A DNA stretch of 64,000 bases from positions 434,001 through 498,000 of the forward strand of contig NZ_BSTQ01000001.1 in assembly GCF_030269605.1 (NCBI RefSeq), written 5' to 3'. The translations under genes and the position numbers were made by a program. Positions within the stretch are counted from its first letter, which is position 1; the number at the start of each line of letters is the position of its first letter. Source of the DNA: Lentzea sp. NBRC 105346. Its GTDB lineage: Bacteria > Actinomycetota > Actinomycetes > Mycobacteriales > Pseudonocardiaceae. The notes beneath the pieces are model-generated. The model did not search any database. It saw only the letters and a list, made by a program, of their open reading frames with translations, and was not told the origin of the DNA. Shown piece after piece: positions 44,951 to 53,299 of this stretch.

Positions 44951-46239
44951 GACGCGGCCCCGTCGACCTCGGGATCGACCGCGGCCAGCAGCCACCGGTC
45001 CTCGTGCCGGCGCAACGTGATCCGATAAGCGCAGCGCAACGTCCCCGCGCCATCAGGAAGCTCCCAGATCACGGTAGCCGTGCCCACCCGCTCGTCCTCG
45101 TGACCGTCTGCGGCCGCGCGCGCCGCTTGCCAGCGGACCAGCTTCTTGAGCGTGACCGCACGGTCCAGACCGGACACTCGAGCGTGTGGTGCGCGGACGA
45201 AGTCAAGCTCGCCGCTGGCGAAGCTCTCCAAGAACTTCGCGACACTGTCCTGAGTGGACTTGGCGAACGACTCATCCGACGCGCCGGTCAGCGCCGCCGC
45301 CGAGGAATACCGCGCCGGCGGCGGCCCGGCGGGAACAAGCGCGGGTGTCGCTGTCACGACGAGGCGACCATCGCGTGACGCCAGTTGCACCGACAGCGTC
45401 AGCCACCGCGACTGTCCCGCAGTCCAACCCGGCGCGTTCATAGGTGGGGCCGAGGAGCCGTTGGCCTCGGGTGCCCGCGAGGACGTCGACGGCGGCGTGG
45501 CTTGGCTGTCGGTCGCTTGCGTGAACGGCGTGACACGTACCCGCGTCACCACGACCGCCCGTTCGTCATCGAGCCGGGCCAGACCGATTGCCGTCGCGCT
45601 GTCCGCGGCCTGCCGGCCCGTGCCGTCCCAGCCGTCGATGGTGCCCCCAGGTGCCGCGAGGCGATGCAACGCCGCTTGACGCCGCGGCCGATCGCTGGTG
45701 TCCCAGGAGAGGTAGTCCGTCGCGGCGAGCACCGCCGCGCCGACCAGGTCCACTTCGCTGATCCGCACCGTGGACGGCGACGTCGCGGGCCGCGCCCACC
45801 GCGCCACGGACTGCGCGATGCTCACCGCCCCGGCGCCGACGAGAACAACGAGCACGGTGATCGTGAGACCACGTCGCGTACGGACCCAGCCCGACGCGCG
45901 CGGCCGAGCCGCGAGTACATCGAACGCAGGGGTCTCCGCTCGCGGATCCGGGACCTGTCCAGCAGCGGTGGTCGCGTGCGCGCCGGACCCCGCACTGGCG
46001 TGCGCGGCCGGCATCTCGTCGAGGTTGCCGCGGATGTAGCGGGGCCACTCACCGCCAGCTCCGGCGAGACCAGTGGTCCCGGCGAGGCCGTCGCTGGTGC
46101 CCGGCGGGGCTGGCGTCCCCGATGCCGGACCGCCTGATCGCAGGCCGCGCCTGGACGCGCGCCGCGCTCGAAGACGCGCACGAACCGTCTCGTGGTTCGG
46201 GCCGAGCAGCACCCGCCACGTCCCGTCACCGAACGCCAT
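44947..46239 (-). CDS. TcpC-family conjugative transfer scaffold protein
   Basis: 430 residues from ATG 46239, with GGAG six bases upstream. A Pro/Ala/Gly-rich cytoplasmic region is followed by one membrane helix (GLTITVLVVLVGAGAVSIAQSVARWA, about residue 130). Two extracellular domains of roughly 120 residues follow. The second ends CAYRITLRRHEDRWLLAAVDPEV, the paired NTF2-like arrangement of TcpC/Orf13 proteins. It is the first gene of the T4SS operon. Confidence 0.82.
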   Translation of the reverse strand: MAFGDGTWRVLLGPNHETVRARLRARRASRRGLRSGGPASGTPAPPGTSDGLAGTTGLAGAGGEWPRYIRGNLDEMPAAHASAGSGAHATTAAGQVPDPRAETPAFDVLAARPRASGWVRTRRGLTITVLVVLVGAGAVSIAQSVARWARPATSPSTVRISEVDLVGAAVLAATDYLSWDTSDRPRRQAALHRLAAPGGTIDGWDGTGRQAADSATAIGLARLDDERAVVVTRVRVTPFTQATDSQATPPSTSSRAPEANGSSAPPMNAPGWTAGQSRWLTLSVQLASRDGRLVVTATPALVPAGPPPARYSSAAALTGASDESFAKSTQDSVAKFLESFASGELDFVRAPHARVSGLDRAVTLKKLVRWQAARAAADGHEDERVGTATVIWELPDGAGTLRCAYRITLRRHEDRWLLAAVDPEVDGAAS

Positions 46240-46377
46240 CGCCTGCTCCCGAGCGATCGCCCGTGAGGCAACCACGTACGCATGTGCATTTCGTGTAATG
46301 GGCAGACACGACAATCCCCCTGGACGATGTGAACAACGGCCAGGACGCGACTCAGGGGGGAAATCGTCGACTTCGCC

Positions 46378-46408
46378 ACTATAAACCAAAGGCGGCGCTA
46401 CGTGTCAA
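46378..46408 (-). promoter_or_regulatory. Promoter of the T4SS operon
   Basis: On the - strand, TTGACA (46408-46403) and TATAGT (46383-46378) are separated by 19 bases; TTATAG one base earlier gives 18. This is close to the housekeeping sigma-factor consensus. It leaves an untranslated leader of about 130 bases before ATG 46239. It is the clearest promoter in the window. Confidence 0.65.
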
Positions 46409-46741
46409 TTATCTGGCCGCCTACGCGGGCGAATTCCGATCAGCAGGATTGGCAAGGTCGACTAAAGGGCAAGTGTTAACTCGGTGTGACGGGTCAGGAC
46501 ACTTGTCGTCGTGTTTTGCAGGACTTTCCTCGATAGCCGTGACGGTCCGGACCGCCTGCCTTCACTGTGGGCCTACCAGGAAGAGCCAGGGGGAAACCGG
46601 TTCTGGTCATGCGCCGCGAGAACGTGGTTACGAGAGTTAGATATCGAGCCCGCGTTGGTTCTCGCTCGCGTGGCTCGTCGTGCTGTGGGGGCGTGTCGAG
46701 CTGCACGCGCGGGTCACCGCGGCACACGTCGTCGCGGTGCG

Positions 46742-46777
46742 GATGGCGGGCGTCGCGATTAGGTGACGCCCGCCATC
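46742..46777 (+). terminator. Hairpin in the gap upstream of the T4SS operon
   Basis: A perfect 13-bp stem, GATGGCGGGCGTC paired with GACGCCCGCCATC, and a 10-base loop. The surrounding interval 46409-46860 holds no convincing gene. Confidence 0.6.
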
Positions 46778-46860
46778 ACCGACCGTCCGAGGTTCAGTAT
46801 CGCCGTCTGTTGCGCGGCAATGAGCTTAACGAACACTCCTGAGGGGGCGAGGCGCGGTCG

Positions 46861-46986
46861 GTGAACAGCTCAGGGTTCGAGGGTGACTGGTTCGAGGGCG
46901 ACAGGATCGTCAGCTGGACGTGGCAAGGCGCAGAGATCGAGAAGGCGGTGTTCATTCCCGCGCTGCTGGAGAAGAGCCAGCGCTGA
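46861..46986 (+). CDS. Very small possible ORF
   Basis: 41 residues from GTG 46861, preceded by GAGGGGGCGAGG. The sequence (GFEGDWFEGDRIVSWTWQGA then EIEKAVFIPALLEKSQR) is not Arg-rich like most spurious frames here, but no family is recognised. It may be a gene fragment. Confidence 0.3.
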   Translation: MNSSGFEGDWFEGDRIVSWTWQGAEIEKAVFIPALLEKSQR

Positions 46987-47163
46987 TTGAAGCCACGGCT
47001 GGCGGCTACAGTGGAGTTCACCCCTCGATATCGGCGCGAGCCGTCTATACGCACGGGTCAACCAGGCGCCGCTCCCTCTCGTTCCTCCAGCCCCCGCCGG
47101 TCTGTGACGGGCCAGATGGGGTTGGCCGCTGCGTGACAGCGCTCGTACCGTGGGGGAGGGGTC

Positions 47164-47753
47164 GTGGTGGTCGATGTTCAGGTCCTTGGGCCGGTCGAGT
47201 TCTGGTGGGAGGGGCGGAGCCTCGATCTCGGAGCGGCCAAGCAGCGGTGTGTGTTCGCGGTGCTCGCGGTGGGGGCGGAGAAACCGCACCCGGTCGAGGC
47301 GTTGATCGATCGGGTGCGGGGCGAGCATCCGCCCGCGCAGGTGCGGTCGGCTGTGTACAGCTACATCAGCAGGTTGCGCAGGCTATTGCGGGACACGGGT
47401 TTCGCGGTTCGGCAACGGTCCGGCGGGTACCTGCTCGAGCTGCGCCGTGACCGGGTCGACCTGCACCGGTTCGAGGCTGTGGTCGATGCTGCCCGCGCCG
47501 TGGACGACGTTGAGGCGCGCGCGGCGATGCTGCGCGACGGACTCGGTGTGTGGCGCGGCAGTCCGCTGCAGCGGACTGCCCGCTGAGGAGGTCGCGCGTG
47601 CGGGCGTACGAGCTGGCCAGGCAGCGCCGCGCGGCGGGTGCGTCCGCGGAGCTGGATGTGATGGTCGGCGCGGCGCTCGCGGCGCTCGACTTGCCGGTCG
47701 ACGACGCTGAGCTGTGGGCTCAGCGTCGTCCGGCGGTCCGAAGTGGACGGTGA
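47164..47753 (+). pseudogene. Truncated, frameshifted SARP/AfsR-type regulator
   Basis: From GTG 47164 the frame encodes the winged-helix domain of SARP activators (QVLGPVEFWWEGRSLDLG then AAKQRCVFAVLAV...SAVYSYISRLRRLLRD). The start of the BTAD helical domain follows (VDLHRFEAVVDAARAVDDVEARAAMLRDGLGVWRGSPLQ), then TGA 47584-47586. Continuations in the other two frames (GLPAEEVARA, then VRAYELARQRRAAGASAELDV to 47753) look like remnants of the same helical region. The DNA-binding part might still be made. SARPs activate antibiotic clusters; this one appears to be a relic. Confidence 0.6.
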
Positions 47754-48254
47754 TGGCGTCGTGGAGTCCGCGGACGCCTTCCCGACCGTCGCAACGGCGA
47801 CCGCGTCGCCGCTTGATCAGGCAGATGCAGGCCCCGTCGTGGGGCTGCCGCGCGCGGCAGCGGTGTCGGCACAGCGGGCGCGGTGGCTATCGGACCGGCT
47901 CGCTGAGCAGGTCGAGCGGGAGGGCGTCGCGGTCTCGTCTCGCGTGAGATCGCGCTGGACCAGTCGACCGGCATGCCGTACGAGACCGGCCGGGAGTCGG
48001 TTCGCGCGCTGGCGGTGCTGGAGCAGCAGGAACGGGACCGCGCCGAACGAGCATCGCGCGAAATGATCCGCCTGCGGTTGCAGGCCGCAGCACTGGAGCG
48101 CCAGCTGGAGGGGATCATCTTGTTGGTGGGCCCGATGCGGCGGTTCGCCGAGTTGCACGGCATCGACTGGTCTGCGCCGTCGACGCGTCGCGTGGCGCAG
48201 CGAGCGATCTTGGAAGCAAAGGCCGAGGCGGAGCGAACAGGAATAGGGCAGTAA
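47743..48254 (+). pseudogene. Frameshifted coiled-coil protein gene
   Basis: The first frame (from GTG 47743) gives VVGLPRAAAVSAQRARWLSD then RLAEQVEREGVAV. A shift near 47940 leads to SREIALDQSTGMPYETGRES, then VRALAVLEQQERDRAERASR and EMIRLRLQAAALERQLEGII, ending at TAA 48252-48254. The joined product of about 170 residues is a soluble coiled-coil protein of unknown function. Without the repair, only the second half (from ATG 47973) is a clean frame. Confidence 0.5.
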
Positions 48255-48316
48255 GCGTCTGACTAGACATCGCGCGCCCACGTAACGAGGACGGACACGG
48301 AAACAGACAGCATGGC

Positions 48317-48826
48317 ATGGGGAATGCGGTACTGCCTGCTGTTGTCGCTGCGATTGCCGCACTCGGCGGCGTGGTTGTTGGAGCACTGGTCGAGCCTTTG
48401 AAGTTGGGAGCAGCTCGGCGTGCGCGAGTTCGTCAGGATCGTGCCGAGCGGTGCGCGCGGCTTGTCGAGTCGGCCATGAGTTGCCGGGCGCGGTTACTGG
48501 CTTTGAATCTCGCTCATCGCGAGATGGCTGCCGGTAGGAGGGCGGATGGTTCGTTCGAGAACGAGTGCGTTGAGTCATACCGCCTTGCTCGGAATGACCT
48601 GAGGCAGGTGGTCGTCCTGTTGCGGCTTAGCGGACCCGACGAGCTTGCTGAAGCGGCACACGTTGTTCGTGAGGCAGAGCGCCGGTTCAGGGCGACGCGC
48701 TTCGCCTGTGACGATGGCGGTGAGTTCGATCAGGACAAGCCGCCAAAGATCGTTCTCCAAGCAGCCCACGACTTCGAAGATGCCGTTCACGAGTTCGCGC
48801 TCCTGGCGAGGAGGTACGCCAGCTAG
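48317..48826 (+). CDS. Membrane-anchored helical protein, paralogue 1
   Basis: 169 residues. One N-terminal membrane helix (AVLPAVVAAIAALGGVVVGALVEPLKL) is followed by a soluble helical domain containing RVRQDRAERCARLVESAMSC. The gene at 48889 has the same length and layout and the same RxRQ-R-ERCARLVE-A block, so the two arose by tandem duplication. Function unknown. Confidence 0.6.
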   Translation: MGNAVLPAVVAAIAALGGVVVGALVEPLKLGAARRARVRQDRAERCARLVESAMSCRARLLALNLAHREMAAGRRADGSFENECVESYRLARNDLRQVVVLLRLSGPDELAEAAHVVREAERRFRATRFACDDGGEFDQDKPPKIVLQAAHDFEDAVHEFALLARRYAS

Positions 48827-48888
48827 CCGCGGCTCGCTACCCCCTCGGCGTCTAGCAAACGTGCCCCTGTCGTGGCGACACTGCGCTC

Positions 48889-49389
48889 GTGCTTACCCCA
48901 CTGATCACAGGGTTCTTCGCACTGGGAGGCGTCGCGCTCGGCGTGATATTGGAGCCGGTCAGGGCGGTGTTCGCCGCACGGGCTCGGTCCCGCCAGGAAC
49001 GTACCGAGCGATGTGCTCGTTTGGTCGAAGCGGCGATCACGGCCAGGTCGGCACTGATCCGGCTGAACACGATCCACCGCCGTCGTACGCTCCGGGCTGA
49101 CGTCGTTGGGCAATCCGAGGTGTTCGATGTGGAGAACATCTACTACGGCGCCCGCAACGAGATCCGCCAGGTGGTTGGCCTTCTCGATCTATTCGGCCCC
49201 GAGGAGCTGGCCAAGCACGGTCGCGCCATCCGCGAGATGGACCGCGAACTAGGCAAGGTCCGCTTCGATGTCGAAGATGCGGTCACGTTCGAGCGGTACA
49301 CGTTGCCTTCAACCGTGAGACAAGCCGCAGATGCGATGGAACTGGAGATCCAGTCGTTCACAGAAGCGGCGCGTCGGTACATTCGCTGA
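48889..49389 (+). CDS. Membrane-anchored helical protein, paralogue 2
   Basis: 166 residues. The N-terminal helix ITGFFALGGVALGVILEPV precedes RSRQERTERCARLVEAAITARSALIRLNTIH and a helical domain ending SFTEAARRYIR; its neighbour ends FALLARRYAS. It is a tandem paralogue of the 48317 gene. No enzymatic motif. Confidence 0.6.
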   Translation: MLTPLITGFFALGGVALGVILEPVRAVFAARARSRQERTERCARLVEAAITARSALIRLNTIHRRRTLRADVVGQSEVFDVENIYYGARNEIRQVVGLLDLFGPEELAKHGRAIREMDRELGKVRFDVEDAVTFERYTLPSTVRQAADAMELEIQSFTEAARRYIR

Positions 49390-49398
49390 GCAGCCACG

Positions 49399-49770
49399 TC
49401 ATCGAGGCTGGTCGACCTCATACTCGCCGTCTGCAGACCTCACGGTTACCTTCACCGACTTGTCGGCGCCGCCGACGTCCACGATGCAGATGAACGTCGT
49501 ACCGGGTTCGACGGCCTGGCCTTCGGGGCACGTGGCCTGGCCGATATTCGTGATCTTGTACTCGTCGCGGAGGATCTTCACGACGCCACGCTCGACCGCG
49601 TCCGCCACGAAGACCCGGCGCTGGCTGGGCGCGGTGGGCGTGGCAGTCACCGCGGACATCACGGTCACCGTGCCGGGGGCGGGGAAGGGTGTTCCGGGCG
49701 TCGGCGACGCGCAGCCCGTCGCGAGCAACGACATCACGCCGAGTGATGCGAGTTTGGCAAGCACGTGCAC
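49399..49770 (-). CDS. Small lipoprotein, DUF4333-like
   Basis: 123 residues from GTG 49770. The signal peptide ends in the lipobox LLATGC (Cys20). The secreted part (GVVKILRDEYKITNIGQATC then PEGQAVEPGTTFICIVDVGG and ADKSVKVTVRSADGEYEV) resembles the DUF4333 domain of actinobacterial envelope proteins, including its conserved cysteine pair. Role unknown. Confidence 0.65.
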   Translation of the reverse strand: MHVLAKLASLGVMSLLATGCASPTPGTPFPAPGTVTVMSAVTATPTAPSQRRVFVADAVERGVVKILRDEYKITNIGQATCPEGQAVEPGTTFICIVDVGGADKSVKVTVRSADGEYEVDQPR

Positions 49771-49830
49771 CAGATCGGGTCCGCCGATCGGGCCGTTACG
49801 GTGTGCCGGCGACGGCGCCTTCCTGGGAGA

Positions 49831-50541
49831 TCAACAGGGCCACAGGTCACGTTCTTCCTCGTGGTCTGCTTCATCGTCGAGCCCCAAAGTGAACCCGTAA
49901 TCCCAACCCACCCGAGGATCTGCCAGCCGAGCTGCCGCGGCGAGATATTCGGCTGCAGCGGCCGGATCGTCTGGCACTGGTCCCAGCTCGTCGCGAACCC
50001 ACTGCTGCGGCTCGGCGCCGTTGTCGAAGCTGTAGCCGTATCCGACGTATTGGTGGGTTTGGCCAAGGATTACGGCAGGCGGCCGCTCGCGGTAGAGCCG
50101 GAAGATCAGCTCACAGCGAAGACCTTCCCGCGTGTTGCACCCGGTGCAGAGGAATCCGCGGAACAACCCTGTGCGGTGGCAGTGGTCAACAACTGAGCCT
50201 CCCGGCACTCCGCAGATAGCACACCGGCCCGCTTGCCACTGGGCGACAGTCTGTCCTGGAACTGGAGGTGGCCACTCGTGGCACGCGGGCGGTGAGCGGT
50301 GTGCGTCGTCGTAAGCCTTCTGGCTGCGTGCGCGCCCAGCTTCGAGTACGTCCCGTTCCTCGGCGGTCAGGTGCGCTGCGCACGACTGCGGGGCAGGACG
50401 GTCATCAACGTCCAAGATCCATGTGCGGCTGATTGCACGCGCCTTGCAGGACTGTCCGTTAGAGCGTGACCGGGTGCAGCGAGGTGTCTCGCGGCCTTGT
50501 GCTGGCCTGATGCCCTGAGATCCGAACAAATGCTCGTACAT
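49831..50541 (-). CDS. Endonuclease VII-like (HNH-type) nuclease
   Basis: 236 residues from ATG 50541; an in-frame start nine bases upstream is possible. The motif CAICGVPGGSVVDHCHRTGLFRGFLCTGCNTREG (about residues 108-141) is the zinc-binding, metal-dependent core of recombination endonuclease VII proteins. These cut branched DNA and are common on phages and mobile elements. An N-terminal Cys-containing segment (RCTRSRSNGQSCKARA) may form a second metal site. Confidence 0.8.
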   Translation of the reverse strand: MYEHLFGSQGIRPAQGRETPRCTRSRSNGQSCKARAISRTWILDVDDRPAPQSCAAHLTAEERDVLEAGRARSQKAYDDAHRSPPACHEWPPPVPGQTVAQWQAGRCAICGVPGGSVVDHCHRTGLFRGFLCTGCNTREGLRCELIFRLYRERPPAVILGQTHQYVGYGYSFDNGAEPQQWVRDELGPVPDDPAAAAEYLAAAARLADPRVGWDYGFTLGLDDEADHEEERDLWPC

Positions 50542-50712
50542 GTTGACCACTAGATTGCTTCCTGCCGCTGCTGGCGGGGATAGAGACGTTGCGACTGACC
50601 TACGCCGTGCCCAGGCCGTTCCTGCTGGTGGTGGTGCTGCATCAAAGCGGCTCTCTTCCGCATACTTTCAGTTCGTGCATCGGAGTGAGGCGCTGACCGT
50701 TACGACGGTGCG

Positions 50713-51294
50713 GTGGATGAGCCCCGATCTCGGTACGACGACCCGCACGTCGGTGTTGACGAAGTCGAGCGGGGCGTGGTCTTCGAGGATGCCAAGAACG
50801 AGGCGGGTGCGGGTGACTTCTACTACGGCGAGATGGAGGCACGCCGTCATGCGTTGTCGACCAGGCGCGGAGAGCGTGCGCTGCTCGCTACGTATTGGAT
50901 GCTCTCCGGCTACGGCCAGCGTGCCGGCAGAGCGCTCGTTGCCATCGTCCTGCTGGTCGTGATCCTCTTCGCCTTGCTCACTCAGTTCGGCCTGCCGGAC
51001 AACACGACGCTGCAGCAGATGACCGGCACGATCCCGCCCGCTGTCGCCGGGCAGACGCAGCAGGTGACGTTGGAGGTGAGGCCCGCGCCCGCGACGCTTC
51101 CCCCACAGGGTCAGCGGTGGACCACGGATCGGATGAGCAAGGCGATCCGCATCGCGCTCGGTTCGGTCGTGTTCCGCGACACCGACCAGAAGCTCACCCC
51201 GGCCGGGACGTGGACGGTGATGGCCGGCCGCGCGTTCGGGCCGCTGCTGCTCGCGCTGACGGCGCTGGCGATCCGGACCCGCGTGAAGCGGTAG
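50713..51294 (+). CDS. Membrane protein resembling the C-terminus of pentapeptide-repeat proteins
   Basis: 193 residues. The segment AGAGDFYYGEMEARRHALST, then RRGERALLATYWMLSGYGQR, then AGRALVAIVLLVVILFALLT, is the conserved membrane-proximal tail of many actinobacterial pentapeptide-repeat proteins. Here the pentapeptide repeats are absent. A second membrane segment lies at the C-terminus (FGPLLLALTALAI). The gene may be a 5'-truncated relic or a stand-alone version. Confidence 0.6.
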   Translation: MDEPRSRYDDPHVGVDEVERGVVFEDAKNEAGAGDFYYGEMEARRHALSTRRGERALLATYWMLSGYGQRAGRALVAIVLLVVILFALLTQFGLPDNTTLQQMTGTIPPAVAGQTQQVTLEVRPAPATLPPQGQRWTTDRMSKAIRIALGSVVFRDTDQKLTPAGTWTVMAGRAFGPLLLALTALAIRTRVKR

Positions 51295-51314
51295 ATCCGT
51301 TCGAGGAGGGCAAG

Positions 51315-52079
51315 ATGCCGGCCAAGTACGCGCCGTTGACGAGTCGCCTCGCCGAGCTCGCCGCAGCCGGTCGGGAGACCGCCGAGTTTGACTTCGCCGA
51401 GATCGCCGACCTCGTGGGTGGCCTGCCGCCGACCGCGTACGACATCCGGCAGTGGTGGGGAAACAGCAGCTCGGTGCAAGCACAGGCGTGGCGCGACGCC
51501 GACTGGCACGTCGCCCAGGTCGACTTCGCACGGCGGCGTGTGCGGTTCGAGCGCGGGCCGGTCGGTACCAGCTATGGCAATCGCCGCCCAGCTTCGGCGG
51601 CGGCCGTCGCGCTCGCCGTCGAGATGGAGACCGCGGAGCTGGACGTGCAGGTGCGCATGTCGTGGCAGCAGGTCGGCGAGGTCACGCTCGGCGTCGACGG
51701 CGAGCTGGTGTTTCCGCCCCTGCCGCGCGCGCCCGGCGTCTACCGGATCAGCCTGTCGGATGCGCCAGGCCAGGTCCTGCCGTCGTTGTACGTCGGCGAG
51801 TCCGACAACCTCCGGAACCGGCCGAACGGCTACCGCCGTCCCGACTCGTCGCAGCAGACCAACCTGCGGTTGCGTGCCGAGCTGCTGGAACATCTCAGTC
51901 GAGGCGGCCGGGTGACGATCGCCGTGGTCACCAGCGCGACGGTCGACGCGCTGGGCAAGTCCAGCGCGTTGCCGCTGGCGCGGAAGTCTGCGCGCGTGTT
52001 CGCCGAGCACGCCGCGTTGGCGCTGATCTACCTGGACGGGACGGCGATCGTGCTCAACCGGGACAAGGGTGGGGACTGA
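51315..52079 (+). CDS. Putative GIY-YIG nuclease with an N-terminal DUF7662-like domain
   Basis: 254 residues from ATG 51315, with GAGGAGGG just upstream. Residues about 1-75 (FDFAEIADLVGGLPPTAYDI then RQWWGNSS...AWRDADWHVAQVDFARRRVRFER) match a small domain seen in restriction-type nucleases. Residues about 140-240 begin PGVYRISLSDAPGQVLPSLYVGESDNLRNR, the GVY...YVGES...R order of GIY-YIG nucleases. A restriction or defence enzyme is plausible. The catalytic set cannot be fully verified by eye. Confidence 0.6.
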   Translation: MPAKYAPLTSRLAELAAAGRETAEFDFAEIADLVGGLPPTAYDIRQWWGNSSSVQAQAWRDADWHVAQVDFARRRVRFERGPVGTSYGNRRPASAAAVALAVEMETAELDVQVRMSWQQVGEVTLGVDGELVFPPLPRAPGVYRISLSDAPGQVLPSLYVGESDNLRNRPNGYRRPDSSQQTNLRLRAELLEHLSRGGRVTIAVVTSATVDALGKSSALPLARKSARVFAEHAALALIYLDGTAIVLNRDKGGD

Positions 52080-52130
52080 GGTCGGCGCGCCTAGGTCGGG
52101 TAGATCAACTCGTGCGGACAACGCCGCGCG

Positions 52131-52310
52131 GGCGCGAAGGCGCGTGGCAAGCAGACCGGCGTCCGCGCGCGCTGGCCGCGGACCAGGTGGCGCTCGCCCG
52201 CCGGATGCGCGCGGCGGTCGGTGGCGACGATCTGCGCGACGCTGAAAGTGTCCCGCGCCACGCTGTACTGCGTCCTCGGCAATACCGACTCCGAGTCCCT
52301 CACTGGCTGA
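52131..52310 (+). pseudogene. Relic of a serine recombinase C-terminal domain
   Basis: Pieced across shifting frames, the DNA reads GAKARGKQTG, RPRALAADQVALARRMRA and then RSVATICATLKVSRATLY, ending at TGA 52308-52310. The order Gly-Arg-Pro, helix, then VATICATLKVSRATLY is the resolvase/invertase HTH. The catalytic domain is absent and at least two indels are needed, so it is dead. Confidence 0.55.
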
Positions 52311-52317
52311 CGCTTGC

Positions 52318-52545
52318 CTACCGGGTCAGCACGTCGCGCAGCGCCCGTGCGTTCTCCGCTGTCAGGAAGAACTCCACGTGGTCGCATTGCTCGGGACGCG
52401 CCCCCGCCGGGCCGACGGCGAGGTTCAAGAGGAAGCTGCCGTCCGGTGCGCTGCTTACTCCGAGGATCCCGCGGACGATGCCGGGCTCGCCGTCGATCGT
52501 TGACGCGGGCCACGACTCCTCAAGCACCAGCAGATCGTCATCCAT
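52318..52545 (-). CDS. Small hypothetical protein
   Basis: 75 residues from ATG 52545, overlapping the upstream stop by eight bases. The sequence (DDLLVLEESWPASTIDGEPG then IVRGILGVSSAPDGSFLLNLAV...VEFFLTAENARALRDVL) looks like a small beta-sandwich-type domain. The tight overlap indicates co-translation with the membrane protein upstream. Family unknown. Confidence 0.55.
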   Translation of the reverse strand: MDDDLLVLEESWPASTIDGEPGIVRGILGVSSAPDGSFLLNLAVGPAGARPEQCDHVEFFLTAENARALRDVLTR

Positions 52546-53254
52546 CACGGCTGCCGTCTTCGTCCTGCTGTGACTGGAGATCGGTGGCATTGGCGGCTGG
52601 TTGCCTCGTCAGCTTGCGCACCAAGTCCTCATGGGCTGGATGTGGCGCGCCATCGCCGGATGCCCTTCTGACGATGGTGCGCAGCGTTGAGTTGATCTCC
52701 TTCAGCTGCTTGACCGCTTCCTTCATGCGTTGACTGGGGTGCGCGCTCGACGTGACGTAGGTGCGTTGGCGGATCACGTCCACGTTCAGCGGGAACGCGT
52801 CCGCGTAGTGCGCGCCGTCGGGACCGTCGTACTCGATGGTCACCGTGACCTTGTCCGGCAATGGTTCGAAGTTGTCGTCGTGGCCTTGAGGTCGTGAGTA
52901 GTAGATGTTGTCCAGCTCCATCCCTGGGGTCAGCACGGGGATCGGATCGGCATAACGAGCCTTCAAGAACGGGGTGACGCTCTGGGCGGCCCGCTCCGGG
53001 ATGGGGTCTGGCAGAGGCGGGTCGAACGTCACTCTGACGTTGCGCCCGATGGATGAGCCGTAGTTGCGGATCACGAGAATTTGGGTCGCGAAGGCGTACG
53101 GTTCGTCTCGCAGTTCGGCGGCGATCATCGGCCGGCTACGAGCCTGGCTATCCCGGTCGGCTCGCCGAAGCGTCCTGTTGCCGTTGAAGGCAGACCAGAT
53201 CGCAGCTCCCGAGCTGACGAGTGCCGCTGCGGCGGCAACCCAGGCGGGTTCCAT
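52538..53254 (-). CDS. Membrane-anchored protein with beta-rich domain
   Basis: 238 residues from ATG 53254 behind AGGAGG at good spacing. It has a short N-terminal membrane helix (AWVAAAAALVSSGAAIWSAF), then a basic helix (RTLRRADRDSQARSRPM) and a beta-rich domain (ILVIRNYGSSIGRNVRVTFD...VTVTIEYDGPDG). The C-terminus has a coiled coil. Same layout as the genes at 57554 and 58466. Function unknown. Confidence 0.65.
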   Translation of the reverse strand: MEPAWVAAAAALVSSGAAIWSAFNGNRTLRRADRDSQARSRPMIAAELRDEPYAFATQILVIRNYGSSIGRNVRVTFDPPLPDPIPERAAQSVTPFLKARYADPIPVLTPGMELDNIYYSRPQGHDDNFEPLPDKVTVTIEYDGPDGAHYADAFPLNVDVIRQRTYVTSSAHPSQRMKEAVKQLKEINSTLRTIVRRASGDGAPHPAHEDLVRKLTRQPAANATDLQSQQDEDGSRDG

Positions 53255-53299
53255 CGGTACTCCTCCTGCGAGGACGGTTGGCCTAGGAAGCGTAGCTAG

